DNA of 64,000 nucleotides from Dechloromonas denitrificans (GTDB lineage: Bacteria > Pseudomonadota > Gammaproteobacteria > Burkholderiales > Rhodocyclaceae). Positions 54,940 through 62,657 of the stretch are shown here, piece after piece. The translations under genes were made by a program, and so were the position numbers. The notes under the pieces are model-generated. The model was given only the letters and a program-made list of their open reading frames with translations. It made no database searches and was not told where the DNA came from. Each line of letters opens with the position of its first letter. The first letter of the stretch is position 1. The stretch covers positions 235,382-299,381 of the forward strand of contig NZ_LODL01000040.1 in the NCBI RefSeq assembly GCF_001551835.1, read 5' to 3'.

Positions 54940-55502
54940 GGCGTGTTTCGCGGCAAGGTCAGGGCAAAGCTCTGACGGAGATGGAAGTCGGGTTGAGCGG
55001 CAGCATGGCGCAGCGCCCAGTAGCTCTTGCTGCCGTCGGCGGCTTCGATGACGGCGGTTAGGCTGAGCTGCAGGCTCCGGCCGTTCGGCAGCAGGGCGGC
55101 ATCAAGGCGGGCGCTGAGTTCCAGGTAATCGGCGCCGCCGTCGAGTTCGATGCACGGGGCGGTGGCGGGCTGGAAGGCGGCATCGCGCTGGCGGTAGTCG
55201 CTGAAGCGATAAGCGGCCCACTGGCCGGACGGCGAGAAATTGAATTCCTGGTATGCCGGGCCGTTCACCGCAGCAATGAAGGCTTCGCAGCAGGTGTGCT
55301 GCCACAGGTTGTCGGCCGGGCCCGGCGCTTGCGGTGCTGGCAGGCGGAGGGCGGCGGGCGCCGCGGCAATGCGATAGCGCAACAGGAGCGCGCCGTCGTC
55401 GGCAAAGCTGGCGCTGACGGCGATGGCAGATACGGCAGGCGTCGTGGTGGCCGGGTGGCAGAGCAGGGAGTGGGCAGGCAAGGCGTCGATTTCGGGCGGC
55501 AA
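54936..55502 (-). CDS. DOMON-like domain protein
   Basis: A 188-residue protein resembling a DOMON-like beta-sandwich: residues about 20-180 contain GALLLRYRI, then LWQHTCCEAFIA, YQEFNFSPSGQWAAYRFSDYR and the strand-rich end. Such domains bind sugars, haem or other ligands in larger proteins; stand-alone versions are of unknown function. There is no signal peptide. It is translationally coupled to the NamZ-like gene, which suggests a link to cell-wall sugar turnover. It is divergent from trpB2. Confidence 0.75.
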   Translation of the reverse strand: MPPEIDALPAHSLLCHPATTTPAVSAIAVSASFADDGALLLRYRIAAAPAALRLPAPQAPGPADNLWQHTCCEAFIAAVNGPAYQEFNFSPSGQWAAYRFSDYRQRDAAFQPATAPCIELDGGADYLELSARLDAALLPNGRSLQLSLTAVIEAADGSKSYWALRHAAAQPDFHLRQSFALTLPRNTP

Positions 55503-55652
55503 ATTCAGGCAGGCCGTACTTTACCCGCTCGTCGTGCCAATTGCTTGCGGTCGACCCGCTAAAAACGGCCAAAATGCCGGCGGCGGCCTTGGTGGGGCGG
55601 GGCTTTTGGAGTAATTTACCGCCTTTGCCGAACAGCTTGCCGGGAGAGAAAA

Positions 55653-57017
55653 ATGACACCGCTGCGCATCAACCTCGAACAAGAAGAAATTCCCACCCAC
55701 TGGTACAACGTCGTCGCCGACATGCCCAATCCGCCGGCACCGCCGCTCGGCCCGGACGGCAACCCGGTACCGCCGGAAGCGATGGGCGCCATTTTCCCGG
55801 GGCCGATCCTCGAACAGGAAATGTCGGCCGAACGCTGGATCGCCATCCCGGAAGAAGTCCGCCAGATCTACGCCCAGTGGCGGCCGGCCCCGTTGTGTCG
55901 GGCCCTGGGGCTGGAACGGGCACTCGGCACGCCGGCCAAGATTTTCTTCAAATATGAAGGGGGCTCGCCGGCCGGTTCGCACAAGCCGAACTCGGCCGTG
56001 CCGCAGGCCTACTTCAACAAGCTGGCCGGCACCAAGCGGTTGACCACCGAAACCGGCGCCGGCCAGTGGGGCTCGTCGATCGCCTATGCCGGCCAGATGT
56101 TCGACCTGCCGGTGCGCGTCTTCATGGTCAAGGTCAGCTACCAGCAGAAGCCGTTCCGGCGTTCGATGATGCAGACCTGGGGGGCCGAAGTCTTCGCCAG
56201 CCCGACCGATCTGACCAACGCCGGGCGCGCTGCGCTGGCCGCCGACCCGCACAATCAGGGCTCGCTCGGCCTGGCCATCTCGGAAGCGGTCGAGGAAGCT
56301 GCCGCCGATCCCGGCACCTGCTACACGCTGGGCTCGGTACTCAATCATGTGCTGCTGCACCAGACGGTGATCGGCCTCGAAGCCAAGAAGCAGTTCGACA
56401 AGATCGGCCTCTATCCCGACGTGATCTTCGGGCCCTGCGGCGGCGGTTCCAGCTTCGGCGGTATCGCCTTCCCTTTCCTCGCCGACAAGGCGGCCGGCGA
56501 CAAGCGGGCGACCAATCTGCGCTGTGTCGCCGTCGAGCCGACTTCCTGCCCGACGCTGACCAAGGGCCACTACGCCTACGACTACGGCGATGTCTCCGGC
56601 TACACGCCGATCATGAAGATGTACACGCTGGGCCACGACTTCATGCCGCCCGGCATTCACGCCGGCGGCCTGCGTTACCACGGCGATTCGCCGCTGGTGT
56701 CGCAACTGCTGCACGAGGGCAAGCTGGAAGCGATCGCCGTGCCGCAGGTCGCCACCTTCGAGGCTGGCGTCCAGTTTGCTCGCGCCGAAGGCATCATTCC
56801 GGCGCCGGAATCCTGCCATGCCATCCGTGCCGCGATCGATGAGGCGCTTCGCTGCAAGGCGACCGGCGAGGCGAAGACCATCCTGTTCTGCCTGACCGGG
56901 CACGGTCATTTCGACATGGCTTCCTACGACAAGTATTTCTCCGGTCAGCTTGAGGATTACTCCTACCCGGAAGAGGCCATCACCGAGTCGCTGAAACACT
57001 TGCCCAAGGTCGGTTAA
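55653..57017 (+). CDS. TrpB2-type tryptophan synthase beta chain-like PLP enzyme
   Basis: A 454-residue PLP enzyme of the TrpB2 group, longer than the TrpB1 of trp operons. The N-terminal part has TPLRINLEQEEIPTHWYN. PLP binds Lys in GSPAGSHKPNSA (near 107-119), and the phosphate loop is GPCGGGSSFGG near 262. The C-terminal region is complete. TrpB2 proteins act without the alpha subunit; some convert L-serine plus indole, others have uncertain substrates. No trpA is near. The start has GGGAGAG ahead of it. Confidence 0.92.
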   Translation: MTPLRINLEQEEIPTHWYNVVADMPNPPAPPLGPDGNPVPPEAMGAIFPGPILEQEMSAERWIAIPEEVRQIYAQWRPAPLCRALGLERALGTPAKIFFKYEGGSPAGSHKPNSAVPQAYFNKLAGTKRLTTETGAGQWGSSIAYAGQMFDLPVRVFMVKVSYQQKPFRRSMMQTWGAEVFASPTDLTNAGRAALAADPHNQGSLGLAISEAVEEAAADPGTCYTLGSVLNHVLLHQTVIGLEAKKQFDKIGLYPDVIFGPCGGGSSFGGIAFPFLADKAAGDKRATNLRCVAVEPTSCPTLTKGHYAYDYGDVSGYTPIMKMYTLGHDFMPPGIHAGGLRYHGDSPLVSQLLHEGKLEAIAVPQVATFEAGVQFARAEGIIPAPESCHAIRAAIDEALRCKATGEAKTILFCLTGHGHFDMASYDKYFSGQLEDYSYPEEAITESLKHLPKVG

Positions 57018-57021
57018 GCCC

Positions 57022-57750
57022 GTGAAAGCCCTTGTTTTCCTGCTCGTGCTCGCCAATCTGCTGTTCTATGCCTTCAGCGCCGGCTATTTCGGGCGGCCGG
57101 AAAACCCGGATGCTGGGCGTCTGGAACAGCAGGTCGAGCCCGACAAGATGCGCCTCGTTTCGCATGGCGAGGCGCCACCGGCGAGCAAGAAGCCGGTCGA
57201 GCCAGCGCCCGTGGCGCCAGTCGATGTGGCGCCTGCGCCGGAGGTCGCGCCAGTCCCGGCGCCTGCACCAGCGCCAGCACCTGTCATCGAAAAAATCTGC
57301 CTGCGCTGGGAGAGCCTGCCGGTGGCCGATGCCAACCGCCTGTCGGCCCGGATCGACGAGAAATTCGCCGGCTTCAAGCAGGTCAAGCGGGCCGTGGCCG
57401 CCGAAGGGGCGGGCTGGTGGGTCTATATTCCGCCGCTGCCGGGCAAGGACGAGGCCGAGAAAAAAGCCGGGGAATTGCGCCAGTTCGGCGTCACCGACTA
57501 CTTCATCATCCAGGAAGCAGGGCCCAGTCGCTTCGCCATTTCGCTTGGCGTCTTTTCCAGCGAAAAAGGCGGTCAGGAGCGGCTGGCCGAGTTGAAGGCC
57601 AAGGGTGTCCGCTCGGCCAAACTCAACGTGCGGCCGGGCAAGGAAAGCCTGATCACGCTGGAGGCGAACGGCCCGGCGACCGACAAGGCGGCATTGAGCA
57701 AGGCGGCGCTGGCCATCGTGCCGAAGGCGCCGGCGGTGGACTGCAAGTGA
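57022..57750 (+). CDS. Membrane-anchored SPOR-like protein
   Basis: A 242-residue protein with one N-terminal helix (about 2-19). A long Pro/Ala/Val-rich linker (about 50-92) comes next, then a region (about 95-200) with SPOR-like character: WWVYIPPLPGKDEAEKKAGEL, then RFAISLGVFSSEKGGQ. SPOR domains bind denuded peptidoglycan at septa. The start is GTG four bases after the trpB2 stop, and its end overlaps coaE (GTGA). Similarity is by pattern; the linker and topology agree. Confidence 0.78.
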   Translation: MKALVFLLVLANLLFYAFSAGYFGRPENPDAGRLEQQVEPDKMRLVSHGEAPPASKKPVEPAPVAPVDVAPAPEVAPVPAPAPAPAPVIEKICLRWESLPVADANRLSARIDEKFAGFKQVKRAVAAEGAGWWVYIPPLPGKDEAEKKAGELRQFGVTDYFIIQEAGPSRFAISLGVFSSEKGGQERLAELKAKGVRSAKLNVRPGKESLITLEANGPATDKAALSKAALAIVPKAPAVDCK

Positions 57751-58370
57751 GCGATTTCGTGGTTGGCCTGACCGGCGGCATCGGCAGCGGCAAGAGTACG
57801 GTTGGCGACCTGTTGGTCGCGGCCGGTGCGGCGCTGGTCGATACCGATGCCATCGCCCACGAACTGACGGCACCCGGCGGTGCCGCGCTGCCGGAACTGG
57901 TCGCCGCCTTCGGGCCGCAAATTGCCGACGAGCGCGGTGCCCTCGACCGGGCCGCGATGCGCCGGCTGGCCTTTGCCGATCCGGTGGCCAAGGCCAAGCT
58001 CGAAGGCATCCTGCATCCGCTGATTCGCCAACTGGCTGCCGAGCGCTGCCGCCTGGCGTCGACGCCTTATGTCGTGCTGGCGGTGCCGCTGCTGGTCGAA
58101 TCGGGCAATTATCGCCAGCGCTGCGACCGGGTTCTGGCGGTCGACTGCCCGGAAAGCCGCCAAATCGAACGGGTCATGGCGCGCAACGGAATGGCCGAAA
58201 ACGAGGTCAAAGCGATCATGGCGGCACAGGCGACACGACAACAGCGACTAGCCGCCGCCGATGACGTCGTATTTAATGATGGCGGTCTGGCAGCGCTTTC
58301 GCCGCAGGTGGCCGAGCTTCATCAGAAGTATCTACGCCTATCGGCAGAAAAAGCTAAAGCAAACTGTTGA
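57747..58370 (+). CDS. coaE: Dephospho-CoA kinase
   Basis: Final step of CoA synthesis. The 207-residue P-loop kinase has GLTGGIGSGKSTVGD (near 7-21), the VDTDAIAHEL segment near 32, LEGILHPLI near 86 and VLAVPLLVESGNY near 108. The start is GTG overlapping the preceding stop. In many betaproteobacteria coaE follows the type IV pilus genes pilB-pilC-pilD; here trpB2 and the SPOR-like gene take that place. Confidence 0.94.
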   Translation: MSDFVVGLTGGIGSGKSTVGDLLVAAGAALVDTDAIAHELTAPGGAALPELVAAFGPQIADERGALDRAAMRRLAFADPVAKAKLEGILHPLIRQLAAERCRLASTPYVVLAVPLLVESGNYRQRCDRVLAVDCPESRQIERVMARNGMAENEVKAIMAAQATRQQRLAAADDVVFNDGGLAALSPQVAELHQKYLRLSAEKAKANC

Positions 58371-58371
58371 G

Positions 58372-58385
58372 ATTTGCCTGCAAAT
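58372..58385 (+). repeat. Short palindrome after coaE
   Basis: ATTTGC-CT-GCAAAT, extended outward by GAG/CTC with a 2-base bulge. It begins two bases after the coaE stop. It could be a weak transcription-pausing hairpin or an operator for zapD; no T-tract follows. Confidence 0.35.
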
Positions 58386-58431
58386 AGCTCAGAATTAGGA
58401 CAATTTTCCCATTCTCCCCACTCAAGGTCGC

Positions 58432-59190
58432 GTGATTAATTACGAATATCCTTTCAACGAGCGCATCCGCACCCTGCTGCGTCTCGAGGATTTGTTCGAA
58501 AAGACGGCCTACTTTGCCCAGAGTGAGGGACAGCTTGAGCATCATGCCTCGCTGGTGACGCTGTTCGAGATCCTCGAAGTCGCCGGTCGCGCCGATCTCA
58601 AGATGGATCTGATCCAGGAACTCGAGCGCCAGCGCCAGACCTTGCTGGCCTACCGCAACAATCCTGATATTTCCGAAGAGGCGCTGTCCGGCGCGCTCTA
58701 CGAGATCGAGCAATCCTCGGCCGCACTGCTCAGCATGACCGGCAAGATCGGCCAGTACCTGCGCGACAACGACTGGCTGATGGGCATCAAGAGCCGCGCC
58801 GTCATTCCTGGCGGCGTCTGCGAGTTTGATTTGCCCTCCTACCACTGGTGGCTGCACCGCAGCCCGGAAGTCCGGCGCGAAGCGATCGACGGCTGGACCA
58901 AGCCGCTCTATCCACTGCGCGACGCAGCAGCCATCGTGCTGCGCTTGCTCCGCTCCAGCGGCGGGCCGAAGCAGCATACCGCGGTCAACGGCCAGTTCCA
59001 GCTCAATCTGGGCGGCACGGCGGCCCAGATGGTTCGCGTCGCCCTCAATGTCGACGAGCCGGCGATTCCCGAAGTCAGCGCCAACAAGTACTTCCTCAAC
59101 ATCCGCTTCACCAAGCCGCCGGCCGGTGAAATCAAGGCCCGCGGCTGCGAGCGCGATGTTTCCTTCGCGCTGACCTTCTGCAATCTCTGA
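58432..59190 (+). CDS. zapD: Cell division protein ZapD
   Basis: Binds the C-terminal tail of FtsZ and bundles protofilaments. The 252-residue protein fits ZapD throughout: [19 protein letters not shown] near 4-22, an alpha-helical half with [11 protein letters not shown] near 140-150, and a beta half with [12 protein letters not shown] near 192. The start is GTG; the AAGG eight bases earlier is a modest ribosome-binding site. Its stop shares one base with the yacG ATG. Confidence 0.94.
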   Translation: MINYEYPFNERIRTLLRLEDLFEKTAYFAQSEGQLEHHASLVTLFEILEVAGRADLKMDLIQELERQRQTLLAYRNNPDISEEALSGALYEIEQSSAALLSMTGKIGQYLRDNDWLMGIKSRAVIPGGVCEFDLPSYHWWLHRSPEVRREAIDGWTKPLYPLRDAAAIVLRLLRSSGGPKQHTAVNGQFQLNLGGTAAQMVRVALNVDEPAIPEVSANKYFLNIRFTKPPAGEIKARGCERDVSFALTFCNL

Positions 59191-59387
59191 TGGCTGCGCG
59201 CAAGGTTCGTTGCCCGCAATGTGGTGGAGAATCCCTGTGGTCTCCGGAATACCCGTGGCGCCCGTTCTGTTCCGAGCGTTGCAAGCAGATTGACCTCGGT
59301 GCCTGGGCCAACGACAGCTACCGGATTCCGGTTGCGGTCGATCCCGACGACCCCGAACTGATCATTCCCGAGACCGATCGCGGCTGA
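59190..59387 (+). CDS. yacG: DNA gyrase inhibitor YacG
   Basis: A 65-residue zinc protein that in E. coli binds GyrB. The four ligands are visible as CPQC (9-12) and CSERC, and the [17 protein letters not shown] segment is the family signature. The acidic C-terminal tail is present. The ATG overlaps the zapD stop. It converges with the Nudix gene. Confidence 0.93.
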   Translation: MAARKVRCPQCGGESLWSPEYPWRPFCSERCKQIDLGAWANDSYRIPVAVDPDDPELIIPETDRG

Positions 59388-59388
59388 T

Positions 59389-59404
59389 CCGGCCGCTGGG
59401 CCGG
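59389..59404 (+). terminator. GC-rich hairpin in the yacG/Nudix convergent gap
   Basis: CCGGCC-GCTG-GGCCGG fills the 17 bases between the two convergent stop codons. There is no T-run, so termination would depend on other features. Confidence 0.35.
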
Positions 59405-60349
59405 CTACCAGCCGCGCAGCATGGCGATGCCGTGCGCGCCATGCTGTTGTGCCTCGCCGAGCAAACTTGCCTGCATGCCGCCCAGCGCGAAGACCGGGAT
59501 CGTATTGCCGGTTGCTGCCGCACTGAAGCCTTCCCAGCCGAGACCTCTCGCTGCCGGGTGGGTCGCGGTCGGCAGGACCGGCCCGAGTAGCGCGTAGTCC
59601 AACCCCAGTTCGCCGGCCCGGGCAATTTCCGCGGCCGAATGGCAGGAGGCGCCGACCCAGGCGAAGTCCGGCCGGCTGCTGCAACTGGCCAGGCGGGCCG
59701 CGGACAGATGCACGCCATCGGCGCCGACCTGGCGGGCGATTTCCTCGCTGTCGTTGATGAGAACCAGCGCCTGGCGCTGGCGGGCGATACGGGTCACCGT
59801 TTCGGCAAACCACAGGCGTTCGGCCGGCGGCCAGCCCTTGTCGCGCACCTGGATCAGGCGCAGGCCGTTGTCGAGTGCTTCTTCCAGCCGTTCGAGCTGA
59901 CGTTCGACGCCTTCGATCTCGCCCATCGTGATCGCCATCGTCGTCGGCAGGGCGAGGGCTTTCAGGATCGGGTCGTTGGCCGGTAGGATGGGGGCGACGT
60001 GGGCGGTTTTGCCACATTCCAGCCAGTCGACCGCAGCATGTTCGAGCGGCGCGGTAATCCCTATTTCGCCGCTCCAGGCGGTGACGCGCCAGAAGTGCAG
60101 GCGGACGGTGGCATGCGGATAGGTGAATTGGCGGGTCAGCCAAGGTGAGCAATCGGTGACGGTAATGCCGAGTTCTTCGTGCAGTTCGCGGATCAGCGCC
60201 TGGCGCACGCTTTCGCCGGCCTCGAGCTTACCGCCCGGGAACTCCCAGTAACCGGCGTAAACCTTGCCTTCCGGGCGCTGGGCCAGCAGGAATTCGCGGC
60301 CATCGGTGCGCAGCATGACGGCAGCGGCGACTTCGACGATCTGGCTCAC
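59405..60349 (-). CDS. Nudix hydrolase fused to ThiE/TenI-like domain
   Basis: A 314-residue fusion. The N-terminal Nudix domain (about 1-130) has the complete box GGKLEAGESVRQALIRELHEEL near 39-60 (G-x5-E-x7-REUxEExGU), and resembles MutT, which cleans 8-oxo-dGTP. The C-terminal part (about 140-314) has the TIM-barrel pattern of thiamine-phosphate synthase/TenI, with RLIQVRDKG, VLINDSEEIARQVGADGVHLS and ALGGMQ. Several ThiE substrate residues appear to be replaced. The start is GTG overlapping the stop of the upstream DUF815 gene. This fusion is standard in beta- and gammaproteobacteria. Confidence 0.92.
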   Translation of the reverse strand: MSQIVEVAAAVMLRTDGREFLLAQRPEGKVYAGYWEFPGGKLEAGESVRQALIRELHEELGITVTDCSPWLTRQFTYPHATVRLHFWRVTAWSGEIGITAPLEHAAVDWLECGKTAHVAPILPANDPILKALALPTTMAITMGEIEGVERQLERLEEALDNGLRLIQVRDKGWPPAERLWFAETVTRIARQRQALVLINDSEEIARQVGADGVHLSAARLASCSSRPDFAWVGASCHSAAEIARAGELGLDYALLGPVLPTATHPAARGLGWEGFSAAATGNTIPVFALGGMQASLLGEAQQHGAHGIAMLRGW

Positions 60350-61236
60350 TTGTGCTTCTTTCCGGCCGGTTTCTGTTGCCCGGCCAGGTCGCGGGCAAAT
60401 TGCCAGGCGACGCGGCCGGAACGCGAGCCGCGGCTGAGCGCCCAGTTCAGCGCATCGCGCTCGCTGGCGGCGATGGTCTTGTCGCTGACGCCGAGTTCGC
60501 GCAGCCAGTGATTGACGATGTTCAGGTAATCGTCCTGGCTGAACGGGTAAAAGGAAATCCACAGGCCGAAGCGCTCGGACAGCGAAATTTTTTCTTCGAT
60601 CGCCTCGCCCGGATGAATTTCGTCGTCGACGCGGGTGGTCTCGAGATTTTCCGAAAAATACTCCGGCATCAGGTGACGGCGGTTCGAGGTGGCGTAGATC
60701 AGCACATTGTCCGGCGGCGCCGCAATCGAGCCGTCGAGCACCGTTTTCAGGGCCTTGTAGGCGGTTTCGCCGGCTTCGAAGGAAAGGTCGTCGCAGAAAA
60801 TGATGAAGCGCTCCGGTCGTCCGTCCAGCAGATCGACGATATCCGGCAGGTCGATCAGGTCGTCCTTGTCAACTTCGATCAGGCGCAGGCCAGCCCCGGA
60901 AAACTCGTTCAAGACTGCCTTGACCAGCGACGATTTGCCGGAGCCGCGCGAGCCGGTGAGCAGCACGTTGTTGGCCGGCCGGCCGGCGACGAACTGCTGC
61001 GTATTGAGCGTGATGCGTTCCTTTTGGTCGTCGATGTTGTTGAGATCGGCCAGGCGGATCGGGTGCGGATGGCGGACGGCCTGCAACCAGCCGTGATCGC
61101 GGCTCTTGCGCCAGCGAAAGGCGACGGCCGCCGACCAGTCGGGTTGGGCTGGCGCCAGCGGCAGGGTGGCTTCAAAGCGGCCGAGGACGGCTTCGGCGCG
61201 GGCCAGCAGACGTTCTAGCTGAAGGGAGTTGGGCAT
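60346..61236 (-). CDS. DUF815-family AAA+ ATPase
   Basis: A 296-residue AAA-type ATPase of DUF815. Walker A is LLTGSRGSGKSSLVKAVL near 91-108, Walker B is FIIFCDDLSFE near 143-153, and sensor 1 is VLIYATSNRRHLMPE near 182-196. The basic C-terminus ends AGKKHK. A chaperone-like or membrane-related role has been proposed for the family but is not established. It is cotranslated with the Nudix/ThiE fusion and divergent from mltA. Confidence 0.9.
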   Translation of the reverse strand: MPNSLQLERLLARAEAVLGRFEATLPLAPAQPDWSAAVAFRWRKSRDHGWLQAVRHPHPIRLADLNNIDDQKERITLNTQQFVAGRPANNVLLTGSRGSGKSSLVKAVLNEFSGAGLRLIEVDKDDLIDLPDIVDLLDGRPERFIIFCDDLSFEAGETAYKALKTVLDGSIAAPPDNVLIYATSNRRHLMPEYFSENLETTRVDDEIHPGEAIEEKISLSERFGLWISFYPFSQDDYLNIVNHWLRELGVSDKTIAASERDALNWALSRGSRSGRVAWQFARDLAGQQKPAGKKHK

Positions 61237-61282
61237 GGTCGATTTATACTTCGCGGAGAATCTGCGAACTCTAGCGAAACCC

Positions 61283-62500
61283 ATGCGAAAACTCCAAGCT
61301 GCTTTTGTCCTTGCCACCCTTTTTCTGTCGGCCTGCAGTACCTTCCAGCGCCCGGAAACACCTCCAGCCTGCGCCCCTTGCGCGGCCTGCTCGGCATGTC
61401 CAAGCCCCGCCGTGCCGCCTGCGGCGCTGCCTTTTTCGCGCACTTTGCAGCCGGCCAACTGGAACGAATTGCCTGGCTGGGCCGAGGACGACCACGCTGC
61501 GGCCTGGGGCGCCTTCCTGCAGTCCTGTCGGGGCATCGCCAGCAAGCCGCATGGTCCGGCCTGGAAACGGGTCTGCGATCAGGCGCGGGCGGCGAATGGC
61601 AACGAGGCCGGCAATGACAAGGCGGCGCGCCAGTTCTTTGAAACCCATCTGCGACCCTATGCCGTGCTGGCCGGCGACGGCAACGCCAGTGGCATGGTTA
61701 CTGGCTATTACGAGCCGCTGCTGCGCGGCAGCCGGCATTTGAGCAAGGGCTTCGAGCAGCCGGTGCGCGGCGTGCCGGATGACCTGCTGACCATTGATCT
61801 CTCCGCCGTTTTCCCGGAGCTGAAAGACAAGCGGGTACGCGGCCGACTGGAGGGCAACAAGGTCGTGCCCTATTGGTCGCGGGCCGAGATCAGCGCGCGT
61901 GGCGATAAGTTGCCGCTGAAGACGCTGCTTTACGTCGATAACGCCGTCGAACTGTTCTTCCTGCAGGTCCAGGGCTCCGGGCGGGTCAAGTTGCCGGATG
62001 GCAGCATGGTGCGCCTCAACTATGCCGACCAGAATGGCCACCCGTATCAATCGATCGGCCGGGTGCTGGTCGAGCGCGGTGAGCTGAAGCTGGAAGAGGC
62101 GTCGATGCAGGGCATCCAGGCCTGGGCGCGGGCCAATCCGTCGCGTTTGGACGATCTGCTGAATACGAATCCGAGCTACGTCTTCTTCCGCGAGACGCCC
62201 AACAGCAAGGATGGTCCGGTCGGTGCACTGGGCGTGCCGTTGACGGCCGAGCGCAGCATCGCTGTCGACCCGCGTTCGATTCCGCTCGGCGCCCCGGTTT
62301 TCCTGGCAACGACGCGACCGAACTCGGCGCAGGTGATGAACCGCCTGATGCTGGCCCAGGATACTGGCGGGGCGATCAAGGGGGCGGTGCGTGCCGACTT
62401 TTTCTGGGGATTTGGCAAGGAGGCCGGCGAGCAGGCCGGCCGGATGAAACAGAGTGGCCGGATGTGGCTGTTGTTGCCGCCCGAGGCTGCACCCAAATAA
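61283..62500 (+). CDS. mltA: Membrane-bound lytic murein transglycosylase A
   Basis: Outer-membrane lipoprotein that cleaves peptidoglycan glycan strands with 1,6-anhydro product formation. At 405 residues it has the signal ending in LSAC (Cys near 18) and the double-psi barrel with VTGYYEPLLRGS near 140, VQGSGRVKLPDG near 230 and the catalytic-Asp region AQDTGGAIKGAVRADFFWG near 358-376. Odd feature: residues about 30-39 hold a CxxCxxCxxC run (CAPCAACSAC) just after the lipid anchor. The ATG at 61283 gives a clean signal. Confidence 0.94.
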   Translation: MRKLQAAFVLATLFLSACSTFQRPETPPACAPCAACSACPSPAVPPAALPFSRTLQPANWNELPGWAEDDHAAAWGAFLQSCRGIASKPHGPAWKRVCDQARAANGNEAGNDKAARQFFETHLRPYAVLAGDGNASGMVTGYYEPLLRGSRHLSKGFEQPVRGVPDDLLTIDLSAVFPELKDKRVRGRLEGNKVVPYWSRAEISARGDKLPLKTLLYVDNAVELFFLQVQGSGRVKLPDGSMVRLNYADQNGHPYQSIGRVLVERGELKLEEASMQGIQAWARANPSRLDDLLNTNPSYVFFRETPNSKDGPVGALGVPLTAERSIAVDPRSIPLGAPVFLATTRPNSAQVMNRLMLAQDTGGAIKGAVRADFFWGFGKEAGEQAGRMKQSGRMWLLLPPEAAPK

Positions 62501-62539
62501 GGCGGTGATGCACCGAGATCAGGCGCAAAGTGCATAAAG

Positions 62540-62556
62540 CGCACTTTACTGGTGCG
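62540..62556 (+). promoter_or_regulatory. NtrC-like dyad upstream of amt
   Basis: Compared with the NtrC consensus TGCACC-N5-GGTGCA, this reads CGCACT-N5-GGTGCG. It lies about 70 bases upstream of the sigma-54 promoter, a typical enhancer distance. A further half-site, TGCACC, lies at 62509-62514. Confidence 0.55.
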
Positions 62557-62605
62557 TTATTCAATTCCGAAAAACAAATAACGCACTGATTTGAAACAAA
62601 TTTGA

Positions 62606-62622
62606 TGCACTGGAATGGTGCT
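62606..62622 (+). promoter_or_regulatory. NtrC-like dyad overlapping the sigma-54 promoter
   Basis: TGCACT-N5-GGTGCT matches the consensus at 10 of 12 half-site positions and overlaps the -24 element. It could let NtrC compete with polymerase at high concentration. Confidence 0.5.
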
Positions 62623-62626
62623 TGCT
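62611..62626 (+). promoter_or_regulatory. Sigma-54 (-24/-12) promoter of amt
   Basis: TGG at 62611-62613 and TTGCT at 62622-62626 give GG-N10-GC exactly, as in the consensus TGGCACG-N4-TTGCA. The expected transcription start is near 62637, 21 bases before the ATG. Confidence 0.75.
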
Positions 62627-62657
62627 TTTGTCCCCCGATCTTTCGATTGGGGGTTTC

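Noticed and set aside
62622..62657. Earlier start codon (TTG at 62622) for amt
   Set aside because: It falls within the -12 element of the sigma-54 promoter, upstream of the predicted transcription start.
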